Positions 35,012-47,350 are shown, counted from the first letter of the stretch. The stretch is 64,000 nucleotides of DNA from Bordetella trematum (GCF_900078335.1 NZ_FKBR01000050.1:57053-121052); one strand, 5' to 3'. Notes: generated by a model from the sequence alone, not told the origin. Numbers and translations: made by a program.

Positions 35012-37456
35012 ATGCCTGTCCCTGCCTTTTCTTCCGGGCCGCGCGCCCTGCCCTCGCTGTGTCTGGCGCTGGGCCTGCTGGCGGCGTCGCTGCCCGTCCA
35101 GGCCCGAACGCCGCCCATGAGCGCGGCCGCCCCGCTAAGCTATCGCATTGCGCCCGGCGATCTGCAGGAGGTGTTGGCCGCCTTTGCGGCGCAATCCGGC
35201 GTGCTGCTTGCCAGTGCGCCCGGCCTGACTCAAGGCAGACACAGTACAGGCCTGCAAGGCATCTATGCCCCCTCCGAGGCGCTGGCAGCGATTCTGGCCG
35301 GCACCGGCCTGCACGCACAGCAGGACGCACCGGGTCAGTATCGCCTGCTTGCTGCCGGGATGCCGTCGCAGGTAGCCATACTGGGCCCGATCGCTGTGGT
35401 TGGCCGAGACCCGGCCACGACCGAAGGCAGTGACTCCTATGCCTCCAGTGTGGTCACCGTATCCAAGGGTGAACAATCCTTGCGCGACATTCCCCAGGCC
35501 GTCTCCGTGATCACCCGCCAGCGCATGGACGACCAGGGCATCACCGACATCCGCGAGGCGCTCAACAAGGCTCCCGGCGTCTCGATGGTGGCCAATGAAC
35601 CGGGTGGACACTTCTACTCGCGCGGCTTTTTCATCCAGAGCTACCAGTTCGATGGCGTACCACTGGAGCGTCAGCTATACGCACGCGGATCGGCGTTCAA
35701 CAGCGACACCGTCATCTATGATCGCGTCGAGATCATGCGTGGCCCGCAGGGTTTGTTCGAAGGCGCAGGCGACCCTTCCGGATCCGTGAACCTGGTGCGC
35801 CGGCGCCCGACTCGGGAGTTCCAGGCCATTTTCACCACCAGGGCAGGCTCCTGGGATCATTACGGCGCACAGGCCGATGTCGGCGGGGCCCTGAACGACG
35901 ATGGCTCGCTGCGTGCGCGTGTGGTCGCGCGCTACACCACCGAAGGGTCGTTCCGGAATTATCTCGACAACAACGAACGCACCCTCTATGCGGCGTTCGA
36001 CCTCGACCTGGGACCGGACACCATGCTGGGTCTGGGCTACAGCCGCGAAAAGCCTTATGGGGTGATCGACTGGTCGGGGCTGCCCGGATACGCCGACGGG
36101 TCCATGCCCGAATACCCGCGTTCGACGAACCTGAGCGCGAAGTGGAACCATGCCTTCAAGACCCAGACCACCTGGTTCGCCGACCTGAGCCATCGCCTTG
36201 CCAATGGATGGAAATTCAAGGCCGCCGTCGTCCGCGTGGACGAAGCCAATGACATCAAGTACTTGCTGCGCACCGGCCGCCTCGGCCCGCCCAGCACCAT
36301 GCGCGCAGACGCCTATGCCTTCGATATGCATTCACGCAATCTCGGCGCCGATGCCTACCTGACGGGCGATGCCGAGCTGCTCGGGCGGCGTCTGGACTTC
36401 ACGCTGGGCGGGAATTTCTCGCACCAGCGCAGTCGCGACCTTTGGGGCTGGATGCGCAATGTCGAAGACCTCAGCCACTCTGAAGGCCAGCGCGTGACGG
36501 CCGCCTCGCTCAACAGCGACGAAATCATCGCCGCCAACCGCATGGACGATGGCTACCGTTCGGACAAGAAAGGCGTGTACGCCAACGTTCGCTACGCCAT
36601 CGCCGAACCCCTGACGCTCATCCTGGGCGGGCGCTATTCCTGGTTCAAGCAAACCTATATTTCCAACGGCATATGGGGTTACTCCGCCACCACCGCGAAA
36701 GAAAGCGCACAATTCACCCCCTTCGCCGGGCTGGTCCACACCCTGAACCCGCATTGGTCGGCCTATGCGAACTATGCCGAGATCTTCCGTCCGCAGAGTC
36801 AGCGCAACGCCGAAGGCAATTTCCTGAGCCCGGTGACGGGAAAGAACTACGAACTGGGCCTCAAGGGCAGCCTGATGGACGGCCAGCTGGACGTCGCCTT
36901 TGCCATTTTCCGCACCGACCAGAAGAAGGTCGCCTTCGAAGACAGCCTGGTTCCTCAGGATATTGCCGATGCGCGCTGCGGCGGCGCCTGCTATCGCTCC
37001 ACGGCCCAAGTACGCAGCCAGGGCTTCGAGGCGGAACTCAGCGGTGAACTGGTGCGTGGCCTGCAGGTGTCAGCCTCCTATACCTACACACAGACCCGCC
37101 ACCGTGGCAACGACGTTCCTTCGGTTGGCTACGACATTTCAGCCAATGCCGGCGTGCCTCGCCACCTGGCCCGAATCTGGGCCAACTACCGTCTGCCCGG
37201 CGTATGGCATCGCTGGGCGCTCGGTGGCGGCCTGAGCGTGCAGAGCCGCTCGACCGAGTTCGGCTACTACGGCCGCAGCCAGGGTGGCTACGCCCTGCTG
37301 GATGCCCGCCTGGGCTATGACGTCAGCGAACGCCTGTCGCTGGCTCTCAATCTCAGCAACCTCACCGATCGCAAATACTATCAATCCATCAGCTACGACC
37401 GGAATTTCTTCGGCCCGCCACGCGCCTACATGCTGACGGCGCAATACCGGATGTAG
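35012..37456 (+). CDS. TonB-dependent siderophore receptor with STN signalling domain
   Basis: An 814-residue outer-membrane receptor. Signal peptide ends near PVQA (about residue 33). An STN secretin/TonB N-terminal domain (YRIAPGDLQEVLAAFAAQSG) follows, then a TonB box-like stretch, the plug (IPQAVSVITRQRMDDQG, then PGVSMVANEPGG and VEIMRGPQGLFEGAGDPSG) and a 22-strand barrel. ATG 35012 follows AGGAA; ATG 34952 is less likely. The STN domain signals to the FecR protein. The plug pattern fits ferric siderophore receptors of the FpvA/FoxA kind; ligand unknown. Confidence 0.93.
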   Translation: MPVPAFSSGPRALPSLCLALGLLAASLPVQARTPPMSAAAPLSYRIAPGDLQEVLAAFAAQSGVLLASAPGLTQGRHSTGLQGIYAPSEALAAILAGTGLHAQQDAPGQYRLLAAGMPSQVAILGPIAVVGRDPATTEGSDSYASSVVTVSKGEQSLRDIPQAVSVITRQRMDDQGITDIREALNKAPGVSMVANEPGGHFYSRGFFIQSYQFDGVPLERQLYARGSAFNSDTVIYDRVEIMRGPQGLFEGAGDPSGSVNLVRRRPTREFQAIFTTRAGSWDHYGAQADVGGALNDDGSLRARVVARYTTEGSFRNYLDNNERTLYAAFDLDLGPDTMLGLGYSREKPYGVIDWSGLPGYADGSMPEYPRSTNLSAKWNHAFKTQTTWFADLSHRLANGWKFKAAVVRVDEANDIKYLLRTGRLGPPSTMRADAYAFDMHSRNLGADAYLTGDAELLGRRLDFTLGGNFSHQRSRDLWGWMRNVEDLSHSEGQRVTAASLNSDEIIAANRMDDGYRSDKKGVYANVRYAIAEPLTLILGGRYSWFKQTYISNGIWGYSATTAKESAQFTPFAGLVHTLNPHWSAYANYAEIFRPQSQRNAEGNFLSPVTGKNYELGLKGSLMDGQLDVAFAIFRTDQKKVAFEDSLVPQDIADARCGGACYRSTAQVRSQGFEAELSGELVRGLQVSASYTYTQTRHRGNDVPSVGYDISANAGVPRHLARIWANYRLPGVWHRWALGGGLSVQSRSTEFGYYGRSQGGYALLDARLGYDVSERLSLALNLSNLTDRKYYQSISYDRNFFGPPRAYMLTAQYRM

Positions 37457-37479
37457 CCCACCCGCAGCGCGCAAATGCA

Positions 37480-37507
37480 CAGAGCCCCGCATGCGGGGCT
37501 CTGTTTT
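37480..37507 (+). terminator. Rho-independent terminator after the siderophore receptor
   Basis: CAGAGCCCCGCATGCGGGGCTCTG (an 11-base stem) runs directly into TTTT. It lies 23 bases after the receptor stop and separates it from the convergent isc operon. Confidence 0.92.
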
Positions 37508-37539
37508 ACTGGCAATGAGCCAGCCGGGAAGACGACGGT

Positions 37540-37734
37540 TCAGTCCGCCTCGTCGATCCAGGTCATCTGGATGGCTTCCAGGATCCGCTCGCCGCAGCGG
37601 GCGGGATCATCGTCGAAGCCGGGTAGCGCCAGCACCCAGTCACGCAACTGCGTGAAACGGACCTGCCTGGGATCGACGTCCGGATGGGCCTCGATCAGCG
37701 CCTCGGCAATTTCATAGGTATCGACCCACTTCAT
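37540..37734 (-). CDS. iscX: Fe-S assembly protein IscX
   Basis: A 64-residue acidic protein, MKWVDTYEIAEALIEAHPD at the start and GFDDDPARCGERILEAIQ later, matching IscX (YfhJ) in length and motifs. IscX binds IscS and iron and modulates cluster assembly. Last gene of the isc operon, one base after the ferredoxin gene. Confidence 0.95.
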   Translation of the reverse strand: MKWVDTYEIAEALIEAHPDVDPRQVRFTQLRDWVLALPGFDDDPARCGERILEAIQMTWIDEAD

Positions 37735-37735
37735 G

Positions 37736-38077
37736 TCAGTGGTCCTCCTTGGCGTGGTTGATCGTGTACTTCGGAATCTCGACGGTCAGATCGGCATCGG
37801 CGATCATGGCCTGGCAGGACAGCCGCGAGACGGAGGTCAGGCCCCAGGCCTTGTCGAGCAGGTCTTCCTCGGTTTCGCTGGGCTCTTCCAGCGAGGCATA
37901 ACCCTGGCGAACCACCACGTGGCACGTCGTGCAGGCACAGGAAAGCTCGCAGGCATGTTCGATATCGATGTGGTTGTCCAGCAGCACCCGGCAGATCGAG
38001 ACGCCACTGGGGGCATCGTCGATCACCGCGCCGTCCGGGCAGATATCGGGATGAGGCAATACAGTCAGTTTGGGCAT
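37736..38077 (-). CDS. fdx: ISC-type 2Fe-2S ferredoxin
   Basis: A 113-residue adrenodoxin-type ferredoxin. Cluster ligands are in HACELSCACTTC (C-x5-C-x2-C) and RLSCQA. It supplies electrons for cluster assembly by IscS/IscU. Placed between hscA and iscX as in other isc operons. Confidence 0.96.
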   Translation of the reverse strand: MPKLTVLPHPDICPDGAVIDDAPSGVSICRVLLDNHIDIEHACELSCACTTCHVVVRQGYASLEEPSETEEDLLDKAWGLTSVSRLSCQAMIADADLTVEIPKYTINHAKEDH

Positions 38078-38086
38078 GAGATCGGG

Positions 38087-39949
38087 TTAAGCGAGTTCGT
38101 CCAGGGTACGGCCAGCCAGCGCGCGGCGGATGTTGCGGTCCATGCGGCGGGCGGCAAAGTCTTCGGTCACGTCCGAAAGCGCCTGCACCGCCTGGCGCAC
38201 GGCATCCACATCGCTGGCCTCGCGCGCGTCGCTGGCCGTCTGCAGGGCGGCATCGATGCGGGCGCGTTCGTCGGCCTGCAGCAGATCGCCATCGGCAGCC
38301 AGGGCTGCCGTCACCGACTCCACCAGCTGGCGGGCCTCGACCTGCTGCTCGCGCAGCATGCGCGCGCGCGCATCGTCGTCGGCGTGCGACACGCTGTCGG
38401 ACAGCATGCGGGTGATTTCATCATCGGACAGGCCATAGGAAGGCTTGACTGTCACGGCCGCCTCCACGCCGGTGCTCTGTTCGCGCGCCGTCACGCTCAG
38501 CAGGCCATCGGCGTCGACCTGGAAGGTCACGCGAATGCGCGCCGCGCCAGCCACCATCGGAGGAATGCCGCGCAACTCGAAGCGCGCCAGCGACCGGCAA
38601 TCGGCCACGAGATCGCGCTCGCCTTGCACGACGTGCACGCTCATGGCCGTCTGGCCGTCCTTGAAGGTGGTGAACTCCTGCGCGCGGGCCACCGGAATCG
38701 TGCTGTTGCGCGGAATGACCCGCTCGACCAGCCCGCCCATGGTTTCCAGGCCCAGCGACAATGGCGTGACATCCAGCAGCAGCCAGTCCTCGCCCGGCGC
38801 GCGATTGCCTGCCAGCAGATTGGCCTGCAGGGCAGCGCCCAGCGCCACCACCTGATCCGGGTCCAGGTCGGTGAGCGGCGTGGCGTTGAAAAAGGCGCCG
38901 ACCGCCTCGCGCACCACTGGCATGCGGGTCGCACCGCCCACCATGACCACGCCCTTGACCTCGGCCGGCGTCAGATCGGCATCGCGCAGAGCGCGTCGCG
39001 CCGCTTCCAGCGTACGCATCAGCAAAGGACGAGCCAGAGTCTCGAAATGGCTGCGGGTCAGCGTGGCCTGCAGCTGACGGCCTTCATCCAGCGCCACCGT
39101 GAACTCGGCCTGGGGTTGATCGGTCAACGCTTCACGCGCCTGGCGGGCTGCCACCAGCAAGGCCCGCTGGCCCGAAGCGGACTGCGGCGCAATAGCCTGC
39201 GAAACCACCAGATCGGCCACGATGGCATGATCGAAATCATCCCCGCCCAGCACCGTGTCACCGCCGGTGGCAATCACCTCGAAGACGCCCTTGCTCAGGC
39301 GCAGGATGGAGATATCGAAAGTACCGCCACCCAGATCGTAGACTGCGTAGACGCCTTCGGCGGCATGATCCAGGCCGTAGGCAATAGCCGCGGCAGTCGG
39401 CTCATTGAGCAGGCGCAGTACATTCAGGCCAGCCAGACGCGCGGCGTCGCGCGTGGCCTGGCGTTGCGCGTCATCGAAATAGGCCGGCACGGTGATCACG
39501 GCGCCGACCAGGTCATCGCCCAGCACATCTTCGGCGCGCTGACGCAGCTTGGCCAGGATCTGGGCCGAGACCTCGACCGGGCTCAGGTCGCCCTGGCGGG
39601 TGCGCAGGCGCAACATGCCGGGTGCATCGATGAATTCGTAGGGCGCGCCGGCTGCACGAGCATCCTCGGCCGTACGGCCCATGAAACGCTTGACCGACAC
39701 GATAGTGTTATGCGGGTCGCTGGCCTGATGCGGCAAGGCGGCCTGGCCGATGGCCACGCCGCCGTCTTCCAGGTAGCGCACCGCCGAGGGCAGCAACACC
39801 TGCCCCTGATCATCGCGCAGGACCTCCGGCACGCTGCTGCGCACCGCGGCCACCAGCGAATTGGTCGTCCCCAGGTCGATCCCGACCGCCAGACGGCGCT
39901 GATGCGGCGCAGGCGAATCGCCAGGTTCGGAAATCTGCAATAAAGCCAT
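38087..39949 (-). CDS. hscA: Fe-S cluster assembly Hsp70 chaperone HscA
   Basis: A 620-residue DnaK-like ATPase. The actin-like ATPase domain starts with [16 protein letters not shown] and contains [14 protein letters not shown]; a substrate-binding domain with a lid follows. HscA binds the LPPVK motif of IscU, present in this operon's IscU, and with HscB helps transfer clusters to target proteins. 43 bases separate it from hscB. Confidence 0.97.
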   Translation of the reverse strand: MALLQISEPGDSPAPHQRRLAVGIDLGTTNSLVAAVRSSVPEVLRDDQGQVLLPSAVRYLEDGGVAIGQAALPHQASDPHNTIVSVKRFMGRTAEDARAAGAPYEFIDAPGMLRLRTRQGDLSPVEVSAQILAKLRQRAEDVLGDDLVGAVITVPAYFDDAQRQATRDAARLAGLNVLRLLNEPTAAAIAYGLDHAAEGVYAVYDLGGGTFDISILRLSKGVFEVIATGGDTVLGGDDFDHAIVADLVVSQAIAPQSASGQRALLVAARQAREALTDQPQAEFTVALDEGRQLQATLTRSHFETLARPLLMRTLEAARRALRDADLTPAEVKGVVMVGGATRMPVVREAVGAFFNATPLTDLDPDQVVALGAALQANLLAGNRAPGEDWLLLDVTPLSLGLETMGGLVERVIPRNSTIPVARAQEFTTFKDGQTAMSVHVVQGERDLVADCRSLARFELRGIPPMVAGAARIRVTFQVDADGLLSVTAREQSTGVEAAVTVKPSYGLSDDEITRMLSDSVSHADDDARARMLREQQVEARQLVESVTAALAADGDLLQADERARIDAALQTASDAREASDVDAVRQAVQALSDVTEDFAARRMDRNIRRALAGRTLDELA

Positions 39950-39992
39950 TTATCTCTTTGTCGCTGAAGGCGCAGCCGGCACACACCGGCCG

Positions 39993-40499
39993 CTAAGGTT
40001 GGATGGCAGCCAGTTCCTGGGCCAGTTTCTCGATGAACATCCACTCACGCACCTTGCGTGCGGCGGCGACATGATCCTGACGCTCGTCGATCAGACCGAC
40101 CAGCTGTTGCCGCATGGCCTGACGCGCAGCCTGCAGTTCGGCATCCAGGCGTTCGCGCGCCTGGGCGTCCTGGCGGGCATCATCCAGCAATTCGCGCCAT
40201 TCCATCTGCTGCATCAGGAAGGCGCCATCCATGGAGGTATTGCTCTCGGTCTGCAGATCGACGCCTGCCTGTTCGCACAGGTAACGGGCACGCTGCATGG
40301 GGTCGCGCAACACCCGATAGGCCTCGTTGGCGCGGGCAGCCCATTGCATGGCTACCCGGCGCTCCACGGCCGAGGCCGTGGCAAAACGATCCGGATGCAC
40401 GCGGGCCGCGACGTCGCGCCAGGCGGCCTCCAGCGCAGCGTCATCGAGGGCGAAGCGGGCCGGCAGCCCGAACAGACTGAAGTGATTGTCGCCAGCCAA
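39993..40499 (-). CDS. hscB: Fe-S assembly J-domain co-chaperone HscB
   Basis: A 168-residue protein. The J domain has the HPD motif (ARVHPDRFATAS) and the FSLFGLPARF opening. The C-terminal helical domain binds IscU. It stimulates HscA ATPase. Gene order iscA-hscB-hscA is standard; the stop of iscA lies three bases upstream. Confidence 0.96.
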   Translation of the reverse strand: MAGDNHFSLFGLPARFALDDAALEAAWRDVAARVHPDRFATASAVERRVAMQWAARANEAYRVLRDPMQRARYLCEQAGVDLQTESNTSMDGAFLMQQMEWRELLDDARQDAQARERLDAELQAARQAMRQQLVGLIDERQDHVAAARKVREWMFIEKLAQELAAIQP

Positions 40500-40502
40500 A
40501 AG

Positions 40503-40826
40503 TTACACCGTAAACGACTCGCCGCAGCCGCAGCTCGCCTTCTCGTTGGGGTTGCGGAACTTGAAGCCCTCGTTCAGGCCCTCGCGGGCGTAATCGAGTT
40601 CTGTGCCATCCAGATAGGCCAGGCTCTTGGGGTCGATGAAGACCTTGACGCCGAAACTCTCGAACACCTGATCCTCGGCTTGCGCTTCATCGACATACTC
40701 GAGCTTGTAGGCCATGCCCGAGCACCCGGTCGTACGAACGCCCAGGCGCAGCCCGACACCCTTGCCACGTTTCTGCAGATAGCGGCTGACATGGTTGGCC
40801 GCCTGTTGGGTCAGGGTGACGCCCAT
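40503..40826 (-). CDS. iscA: Iron-sulfur assembly protein IscA
   Basis: A 107-residue A-type carrier. Conserved cysteines are [10 protein letters not shown] and the C-terminal SCGCGESF (C-x-C). It carries iron or clusters to acceptors. The start [10 protein letters not shown] at 40826 follows the family; the longer frame overlaps iscU. Confidence 0.95.
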   Translation of the reverse strand: MGVTLTQQAANHVSRYLQKRGKGVGLRLGVRTTGCSGMAYKLEYVDEAQAEDQVFESFGVKVFIDPKSLAYLDGTELDYAREGLNEGFKFRNPNEKASCGCGESFTV

Positions 40827-40827
40827 A

Positions 40828-41232
40828 TCAGTCTGCCGCGACAGCCTCGGCCTCACCGTGCTTGACCTTGTAGTCCTGCACGGCAGCCTTGATGGCATCT
40901 TCAGCCAGAATCGAGCAGTGGATCTTGACCGGCGGCAGCGCCAGTTCCTCGGCGATCTGCGTATTGCGGATGGCCAGCGCCTGATCCAGCGTCTTGCCCT
41001 TGACCCATTCGGTCACCAGCGAGCTGGAGGCGATGGCCGAGCCGCAGCCGTAGGTCTTGAAGCGCGCGTCTTCGATGACACCCGACTCATTGACCTTGAT
41101 CTGCAGCTTCATGACGTCGCCACAGGCCGGCGCGCCGACCATGCCGGTGCCGACGGAGTCGTCGCCCTTCTCGAAGGAGCCGACGTTGCGGGGGTTTTCG
41201 TAGTGGTCCAGGACCTTATCGCTGTAAGCCAT
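40828..41232 (-). CDS. iscU: Fe-S cluster scaffold protein IscU
   Basis: A 134-residue scaffold. The three ligand cysteines lie in [19 protein letters not shown] and [10 protein letters not shown], and the HscA-binding motif LPPVK precedes the last. Length is normal. One base from iscA. Confidence 0.97.
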   Translation of the reverse strand: MAYSDKVLDHYENPRNVGSFEKGDDSVGTGMVGAPACGDVMKLQIKVNESGVIEDARFKTYGCGSAIASSSLVTEWVKGKTLDQALAIRNTQIAEELALPPVKIHCSILAEDAIKAAVQDYKVKHGEAEAVAAD

Positions 41233-41267
41233 GATGATTCTCCACGTATTCCTTTAGCGTGCCGGGC

Positions 41268-42479
41268 TCAGTGAGCGGCCCATTGCACGGAGTTCAGATC
41301 GATACCTTCTTGAGCCATTTCCCACAGCGGCGACATATCGCGCAGCTTGCCAACGCGGCTCTTGATGAGATCGATCGTGAAGTCGATCTCCTGTTCCGTG
41401 GTGAAACGGCCCAGGGTGAAGCGGATCGAGCTGTGCGCCAACTCGTCGTTGCGCCCCAGAGCGCGCAACACATAGGAGGGCTCCAGGCTGGCCGAGGTGC
41501 AGGCCGAACCGCTGGAGACAGCCAGTTCCTTGATCGCCATGATCAGGGACTCGCCCTCGACATAGTTGAAACTGATGTTCAGGTTGTGCGGCACACGGTG
41601 TTCCATGCTGCCGTTCACATACACCTCATCGATCTGCGACAGACCCGCCAGCAGGCGGTCGCGCAGCATGCGGATGCGTTCGTTCTCGGTGCCCATTTCT
41701 TCGCGGGCCAGGCGGAAAGCCTCGCCCATGCCCACGATCTGGTGCGGCGCCAGCGTGCCCGAGCGGAAACCGCGCTCGTGGCCGCCACCGTGCATCTGCG
41801 CCTCGATGCGCACGCGCGGCTTGCGGCGCACATACAAGGCACCGATACCCTTGGGCGCATAGCTCTTGTGGCCCGAGAAGGACATCAGGTCGACCTTGAG
41901 CTTCTGCAGGTCGATCTCGACCTTGCCGGTCGCCTGGGCGGCGTCGACATGGAAGATCACGCCCTTTTCGCGGCAGATCTCGCCCAGGGCCTCGATGTCC
42001 TGGATGACGCCGATCTCGTTGTTGACCATCATCACCGAGGCCACCACGGTATCCGGGCGCAGCGCGGCCTTGAAGACCTCCAGGTCCAGCAGGCCGTCTT
42101 CCTTGACGTCCAGGTAGGTCACCTCGAAGCCCTGGCGCTCCAGCTCGCGACAGGTGTCCAGCACCGCCTTGTGCTCGGTCTTGACGGTGATGATGTGCTT
42201 GCCGCGCTCGGCGTAGAAATTGGCCGCGCCCTTGATGGCAAGGTTATCGGACTCGGTGGCACCGGAAGTCCAGATGATCTCGCGCGGATCGGCATTGACC
42301 AGGCGGGCCACTTCGGCGCGCGCGTTCTCGACGGCCTCTTCGGCCTCCCAACCATAGCCATGGCTGCGCGAAGCGGGGTTGCCGAAATTGTCGTAAAGCC
42401 AGGGGATCATCTTCTCGACCACTCGCGGGTCAACCGGCGTGGTGGCGGAGTAATCCAGGTAGATGGGACGGTTGTTCAT
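41268..42479 (-). CDS. iscS: Cysteine desulfurase IscS
   Basis: A 403-residue PLP enzyme that takes sulfur from cysteine. PLP Lys in [12 protein letters not shown] and the catalytic Cys loop in [16 protein letters not shown] are visible. It donates persulfide to IscU. 21 bases from iscR. Confidence 0.97.
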   Translation of the reverse strand: MNNRPIYLDYSATTPVDPRVVEKMIPWLYDNFGNPASRSHGYGWEAEEAVENARAEVARLVNADPREIIWTSGATESDNLAIKGAANFYAERGKHIITVKTEHKAVLDTCRELERQGFEVTYLDVKEDGLLDLEVFKAALRPDTVVASVMMVNNEIGVIQDIEALGEICREKGVIFHVDAAQATGKVEIDLQKLKVDLMSFSGHKSYAPKGIGALYVRRKPRVRIEAQMHGGGHERGFRSGTLAPHQIVGMGEAFRLAREEMGTENERIRMLRDRLLAGLSQIDEVYVNGSMEHRVPHNLNISFNYVEGESLIMAIKELAVSSGSACTSASLEPSYVLRALGRNDELAHSSIRFTLGRFTTEQEIDFTIDLIKSRVGKLRDMSPLWEMAQEGIDLNSVQWAAH

Positions 42480-42500
42480 GATTACGATTCCTGAGACTTC

Positions 42501-43043
42501 TTAGACGGCGGCCGCGGCATTGACCAGGGGCGCACCGGCCGCAGCGGCACTGGTGCCGGAGCCGGCGCGATTGACGCGCACCGAACAGCTTTGATTCTGA
42601 TTGCTGGCTTCCTGCAGTTGGCGTACGCGCTGTTGATCCACCAGGTCCTGCAGGGAAACCGAATCCAGGTAGTCCACCATTTTGCGGTTCAGCGTCGACC
42701 ACAGTTCATGGGTCATGCACTTGCCGGACTTGCCGTCCTTGCCGCTGGTGCAATCCCGTTTGCCGCCGCAGCTGGTGGCATCGAGCGGCTCGTCGACCGC
42801 AAAGATGATGTCAGCGACGGTGACGTTGCGCGCCAGGCGCGCCAGGGAATAGCCGCCGCCGGGGCCGCGCACGCTGTCCACGAGTTCGTGGCGGCGCAGC
42901 TTGCCGAACAGCTGTTCCAGATAGGAGAGGGAGATGTTCTGCCGCTGACTGATTGCCGCCAGGGTGACCGGGCCGCTGTGCTGGCGCATGGCCAGATCGA
43001 TCATGGCCGTCACGGCGAAACGCCCTTTGGTTGTTAGCCGCAT
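42501..43043 (-). CDS. iscR: Fe-S-responsive Rrf2-family regulator IscR
   Basis: A 180-residue regulator. The N-terminal winged helix (MRLTTKGRFAVTAMIDLA) precedes cluster ligands Cys92, Cys98, Cys109 and His112. In E. coli the set is Cys92, Cys98, Cys104, His107; the second spacer is five residues longer here (TSGKDGKSGK). Holo-IscR represses the isc operon. Two IscR-like sites precede it. Confidence 0.95.
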   Translation of the reverse strand: MRLTTKGRFAVTAMIDLAMRQHSGPVTLAAISQRQNISLSYLEQLFGKLRRHELVDSVRGPGGGYSLARLARNVTVADIIFAVDEPLDATSCGGKRDCTSGKDGKSGKCMTHELWSTLNRKMVDYLDSVSLQDLVDQQRVRQLQEASNQNQSCSVRVNRAGSGTSAAAAGAPLVNAAAAV

Positions 43044-43114
43044 CGTGAGGTTTCCTGTAAATCCGTTGGGATCCCGGGATCGACCTATTCAATGCAGGAA
43101 GCCATCCCGGCCTA

Positions 43115-43139
43115 ATACTTGAGTAATTACCTCAAGTAT
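43115..43139 (-). promoter_or_regulatory. IscR type 1-like operator over the -10 region
   Basis: ATACTTGAG-N7-CTCAAGTAT is a perfect 25-base dyad with the ATA...TAT ends and spacing of the E. coli type 1 site. On the minus strand it covers a TATACT -10 element for iscR. The inner GAC/GTC is GAG/CTC here. Confidence 0.7.
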
Positions 43140-43143
43140 AGCA

Positions 43144-43168
43144 AATTCCCGAGTAAATCGCTAAGTAT
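43144..43168 (-). promoter_or_regulatory. Second IscR-like site upstream of iscR
   Basis: On the minus strand ATACTTAGCGATTTACTCGG, followed by GAATT, shares much of the type 1 IscR pattern and lies five bases beyond the first site. Paired sites are usual at iscR promoters. Match is weaker than the first. Confidence 0.45.
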
Positions 43169-43175
43169 CTCGGTT

Positions 43176-43202
43176 CAAAAAAACCGCGCCGGGGCGCGGT
43201 TT
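43176..43202 (-). terminator. Terminator after the protein phosphatase gene
   Basis: AACCGCGCC-GG-GGCGCGGTT stem, followed in the minus direction by TTTTTTT. It separates the phosphatase gene from the iscR promoter. Confidence 0.9.
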
Positions 43203-43242
43203 CGACAGGACGCCTGGCGGCGCCCGCAAACCACAGGGGAGA

Positions 43243-43731
43243 TCAGGCGGCCTGGTACTGGGTGGCGCGCTTGCGCACCAGCTCCATCACGCCCTGACAG
43301 GCGTCCTCGAGATAGTCGAGCACCTTGCCGAAGCCTTCCGAACCGCCGTAATAGGGGTCAGGCACGGTGGCTTCCTCGAAGTCATTGGCGAAACGCATCA
43401 GCAGCATCAGCTTGTGCTGATACGCCTTGGGGCATTGTTGCTGCAATGCAGAAAGATTGTCCCAATCCATGGCCAGAATCAGGTCATAGTCGCGAAAATC
43501 TTCGGCCGTGACCTGGCGAGCCTGGCATTGACTGATGTCGTAACCGCGCTTACGAGCGGCGGCAACAGCCCGCGCGTCCGGCGCTTCGCCGATATGGAAA
43601 GCATGCGTGCCGGCCGAATCGGTCGCCACGACATCACTTAAACCGGCGTCGCTTACCAGATGGCGAAAGACCCCCTCTGCGCTCGGCGAGCGGCAGATAT
43701 TGCCCATGCAAACGAAAAGTACCTTGGTCAT
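43243..43731 (-). CDS. Low-molecular-weight protein-tyrosine phosphatase
   Basis: A 162-residue phosphatase. The P-loop is VCMGNICRSPSAEG (C-x5-R-S) and the general acid lies in VPDPYYGGSEGF. It dephosphorylates phosphotyrosine; bacterial relatives act on polysaccharide kinases or stress targets. ATG 43731 or 43734 (double ATG, MMTKVLF); the 33 residues upstream are AT-rich and dissimilar. Single gene with its own terminator. Confidence 0.93.
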   Translation of the reverse strand: MTKVLFVCMGNICRSPSAEGVFRHLVSDAGLSDVVATDSAGTHAFHIGEAPDARAVAAARKRGYDISQCQARQVTAEDFRDYDLILAMDWDNLSALQQQCPKAYQHKLMLLMRFANDFEEATVPDPYYGGSEGFGKVLDYLEDACQGVMELVRKRATQYQAA

Positions 43732-43973
43732 CATGGGGAGGGAGTGTGCGGGAAAACCCGGAATATAGCAAGCATTTTTTGCAATATTGTGGCTCATTCG
43801 GGAGCCACCGAATGCATTGAATTTTTCTTTCAATTCAATAGCTTGCGTTAATATGTAAAAGTCAGTCCTGATGTTTTTAAACGTCTTTCCGGATAATTTC
43901 TAAATGCACTCTTGACGCACTCAGAAATATTCATACAACGGCCCGGCGCATGCCGCGCACGGGCCCCCGAAAA
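43732..43973. other. AT-rich intergenic region before the phosphatase gene
   Basis: Clearly more AT-rich than its surroundings, especially 43760-43910. It should hold the phosphatase promoter on the minus strand and the uvrB 3' end. I saw no gene. A GC-rich imperfect stem at about 43938-43966 may end uvrB transcription. Confidence 0.5.
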
Positions 43974-46004
<2,031 letters not shown>

Positions 46005-46080
46005 GCTAGACTTGTCCGAGGGTAAACCTACCATTATCCACAGCACACGAACTTGCGTCCACCCACTCAACCTGAGTCTC

Positions 46081-47283
46081 ATGAGCACCCTCTTCGCCTC
46101 CGTCGAACTCGCCCCGCGCGACCCCATTCTTGGTCTTAACGAGCAATACAATGCCGATACCCGCACCGACAAGGTGAATCTGGGCGTGGGCGTGTACTAC
46201 GACGACGAAGGCCGAATTCCGCTGCTCGGCGCCGTCCGCAAGGCCGAACAGGCCCGCCTGGATGCCGCCACCGCCCGCGGCTACCTGCCCATCGAAGGCA
46301 TCGCCGCCTACAACAAGGGCGCGCAGACCCTGCTGCTGGGCGCCGACTCGACCCTGGCCGCCGAAGGCCGCGTCCTGACCACCCAGGCCCTGGGCGGCAC
46401 GGGCGCGCTCAAGATCGGCGCCGACTTCCTCAAGCAGCTGCTGCCCCAGTCCAAGGTCATGATCAGCGACCCGAGCTGGGAAAACCACCGCGCCCTGTTC
46501 GAGCGCGCCGGCTTCACCGTCGAGACCTATCCCTACTACGACGCCTCCACCCGCGGCCTGAACTTCGACGCCATGCTGGCTGCCCTGCAGGCCGCCCCGG
46601 AGCAGACCGTCGTCGTGCTGCACGCCTGCTGCCACAACCCGACCGGCGTCGACCCCACGTTCGAGCAATGGAAGCAGATCGCCGAGGTCGTCAAGGCCCG
46701 CAATCTGGTGCCGTTCCTGGACATCGCCTACCAGGGCTTCGGTGAAGACCTGGAGCAGGACGCCGCCGTGGTGCGCCTGTTCGCCAGCATGGACATGACC
46801 ATGTTCATCAGCTCCTCGTTCTCGAAGTCCTTCTCGCTGTACGGCGAGCGCGTGGGCGCCCTGACCGTGGTGGCCGGCAGCAAGGAAGAAGCCGGCCGCG
46901 TGCTGAGCCAGCTCAAGCGCGTCATCCGCACCAACTACTCCAATCCGCCCACCCATGGCGGCTCGGTGGTGGCTGCAGTGCTGAACACGCCCGAACTGAT
47001 GGCCGAATGGAAGCAGGAACTGGCCGCCATGCGCGACCGCATCCGCCTGATGCGCCAGCAACTGGTCGAGAAGATCAAGGCCCAGGGCGCCGCCCAGGAC
47101 TTCAGCTTCGTGCTGCGTCAGCGCGGCATGTTCTCGTACTCCGGCCTGACCGTCGAGCAGGTCGACCGCCTGCGCGAAGAGCATGGCGTGTATGCCGTCT
47201 CCAGCGGCCGCATCTGCGTGGCTGCCCTCAATAGCGGCAACATCGACAAGGTCGCTGCCGCCATCGCCGCCGTCCTGAAGTAA
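46081..47283 (+). CDS. Aromatic amino acid/aspartate aminotransferase
   Basis: A 400-residue class I PLP transaminase of the TyrB/AspC family. The PLP Lys sits in [18 protein letters not shown], the phosphate-binding residues in GGTGALKIG, and [11 protein letters not shown] is the conserved Asn/Pro turn. It would transfer amino groups from aromatic amino acids or aspartate to 2-oxoglutarate. ATG 46081 is the family start. It is divergent from uvrB, 76 bases apart. Confidence 0.93.
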   Translation: MSTLFASVELAPRDPILGLNEQYNADTRTDKVNLGVGVYYDDEGRIPLLGAVRKAEQARLDAATARGYLPIEGIAAYNKGAQTLLLGADSTLAAEGRVLTTQALGGTGALKIGADFLKQLLPQSKVMISDPSWENHRALFERAGFTVETYPYYDASTRGLNFDAMLAALQAAPEQTVVVLHACCHNPTGVDPTFEQWKQIAEVVKARNLVPFLDIAYQGFGEDLEQDAAVVRLFASMDMTMFISSSFSKSFSLYGERVGALTVVAGSKEEAGRVLSQLKRVIRTNYSNPPTHGGSVVAAVLNTPELMAEWKQELAAMRDRIRLMRQQLVEKIKAQGAAQDFSFVLRQRGMFSYSGLTVEQVDRLREEHGVYAVSSGRICVAALNSGNIDKVAAAIAAVLK

Positions 47284-47314
47284 CCGCGCCGGGCGCCGCA
47301 AGGCCCCTGCACCG

Positions 47315-47350
47315 CCAAGCCCACGCCGCCTTCAGGCCGCGTGGGCTTGG
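47315..47350 (+). terminator. Probable terminator hairpin after the aminotransferase
   Basis: CCAAGCCCACGC pairs with GCGTGGGCTTGG around a 12-base loop. The T tract is weak (TCATTC), so intrinsic termination is not certain. Confidence 0.5.

Noticed and set aside
46005-46080. SOS box for uvrB
   Set aside because: No CTG-N10-CAG site with a suitable core was seen between uvrB and the aminotransferase gene.
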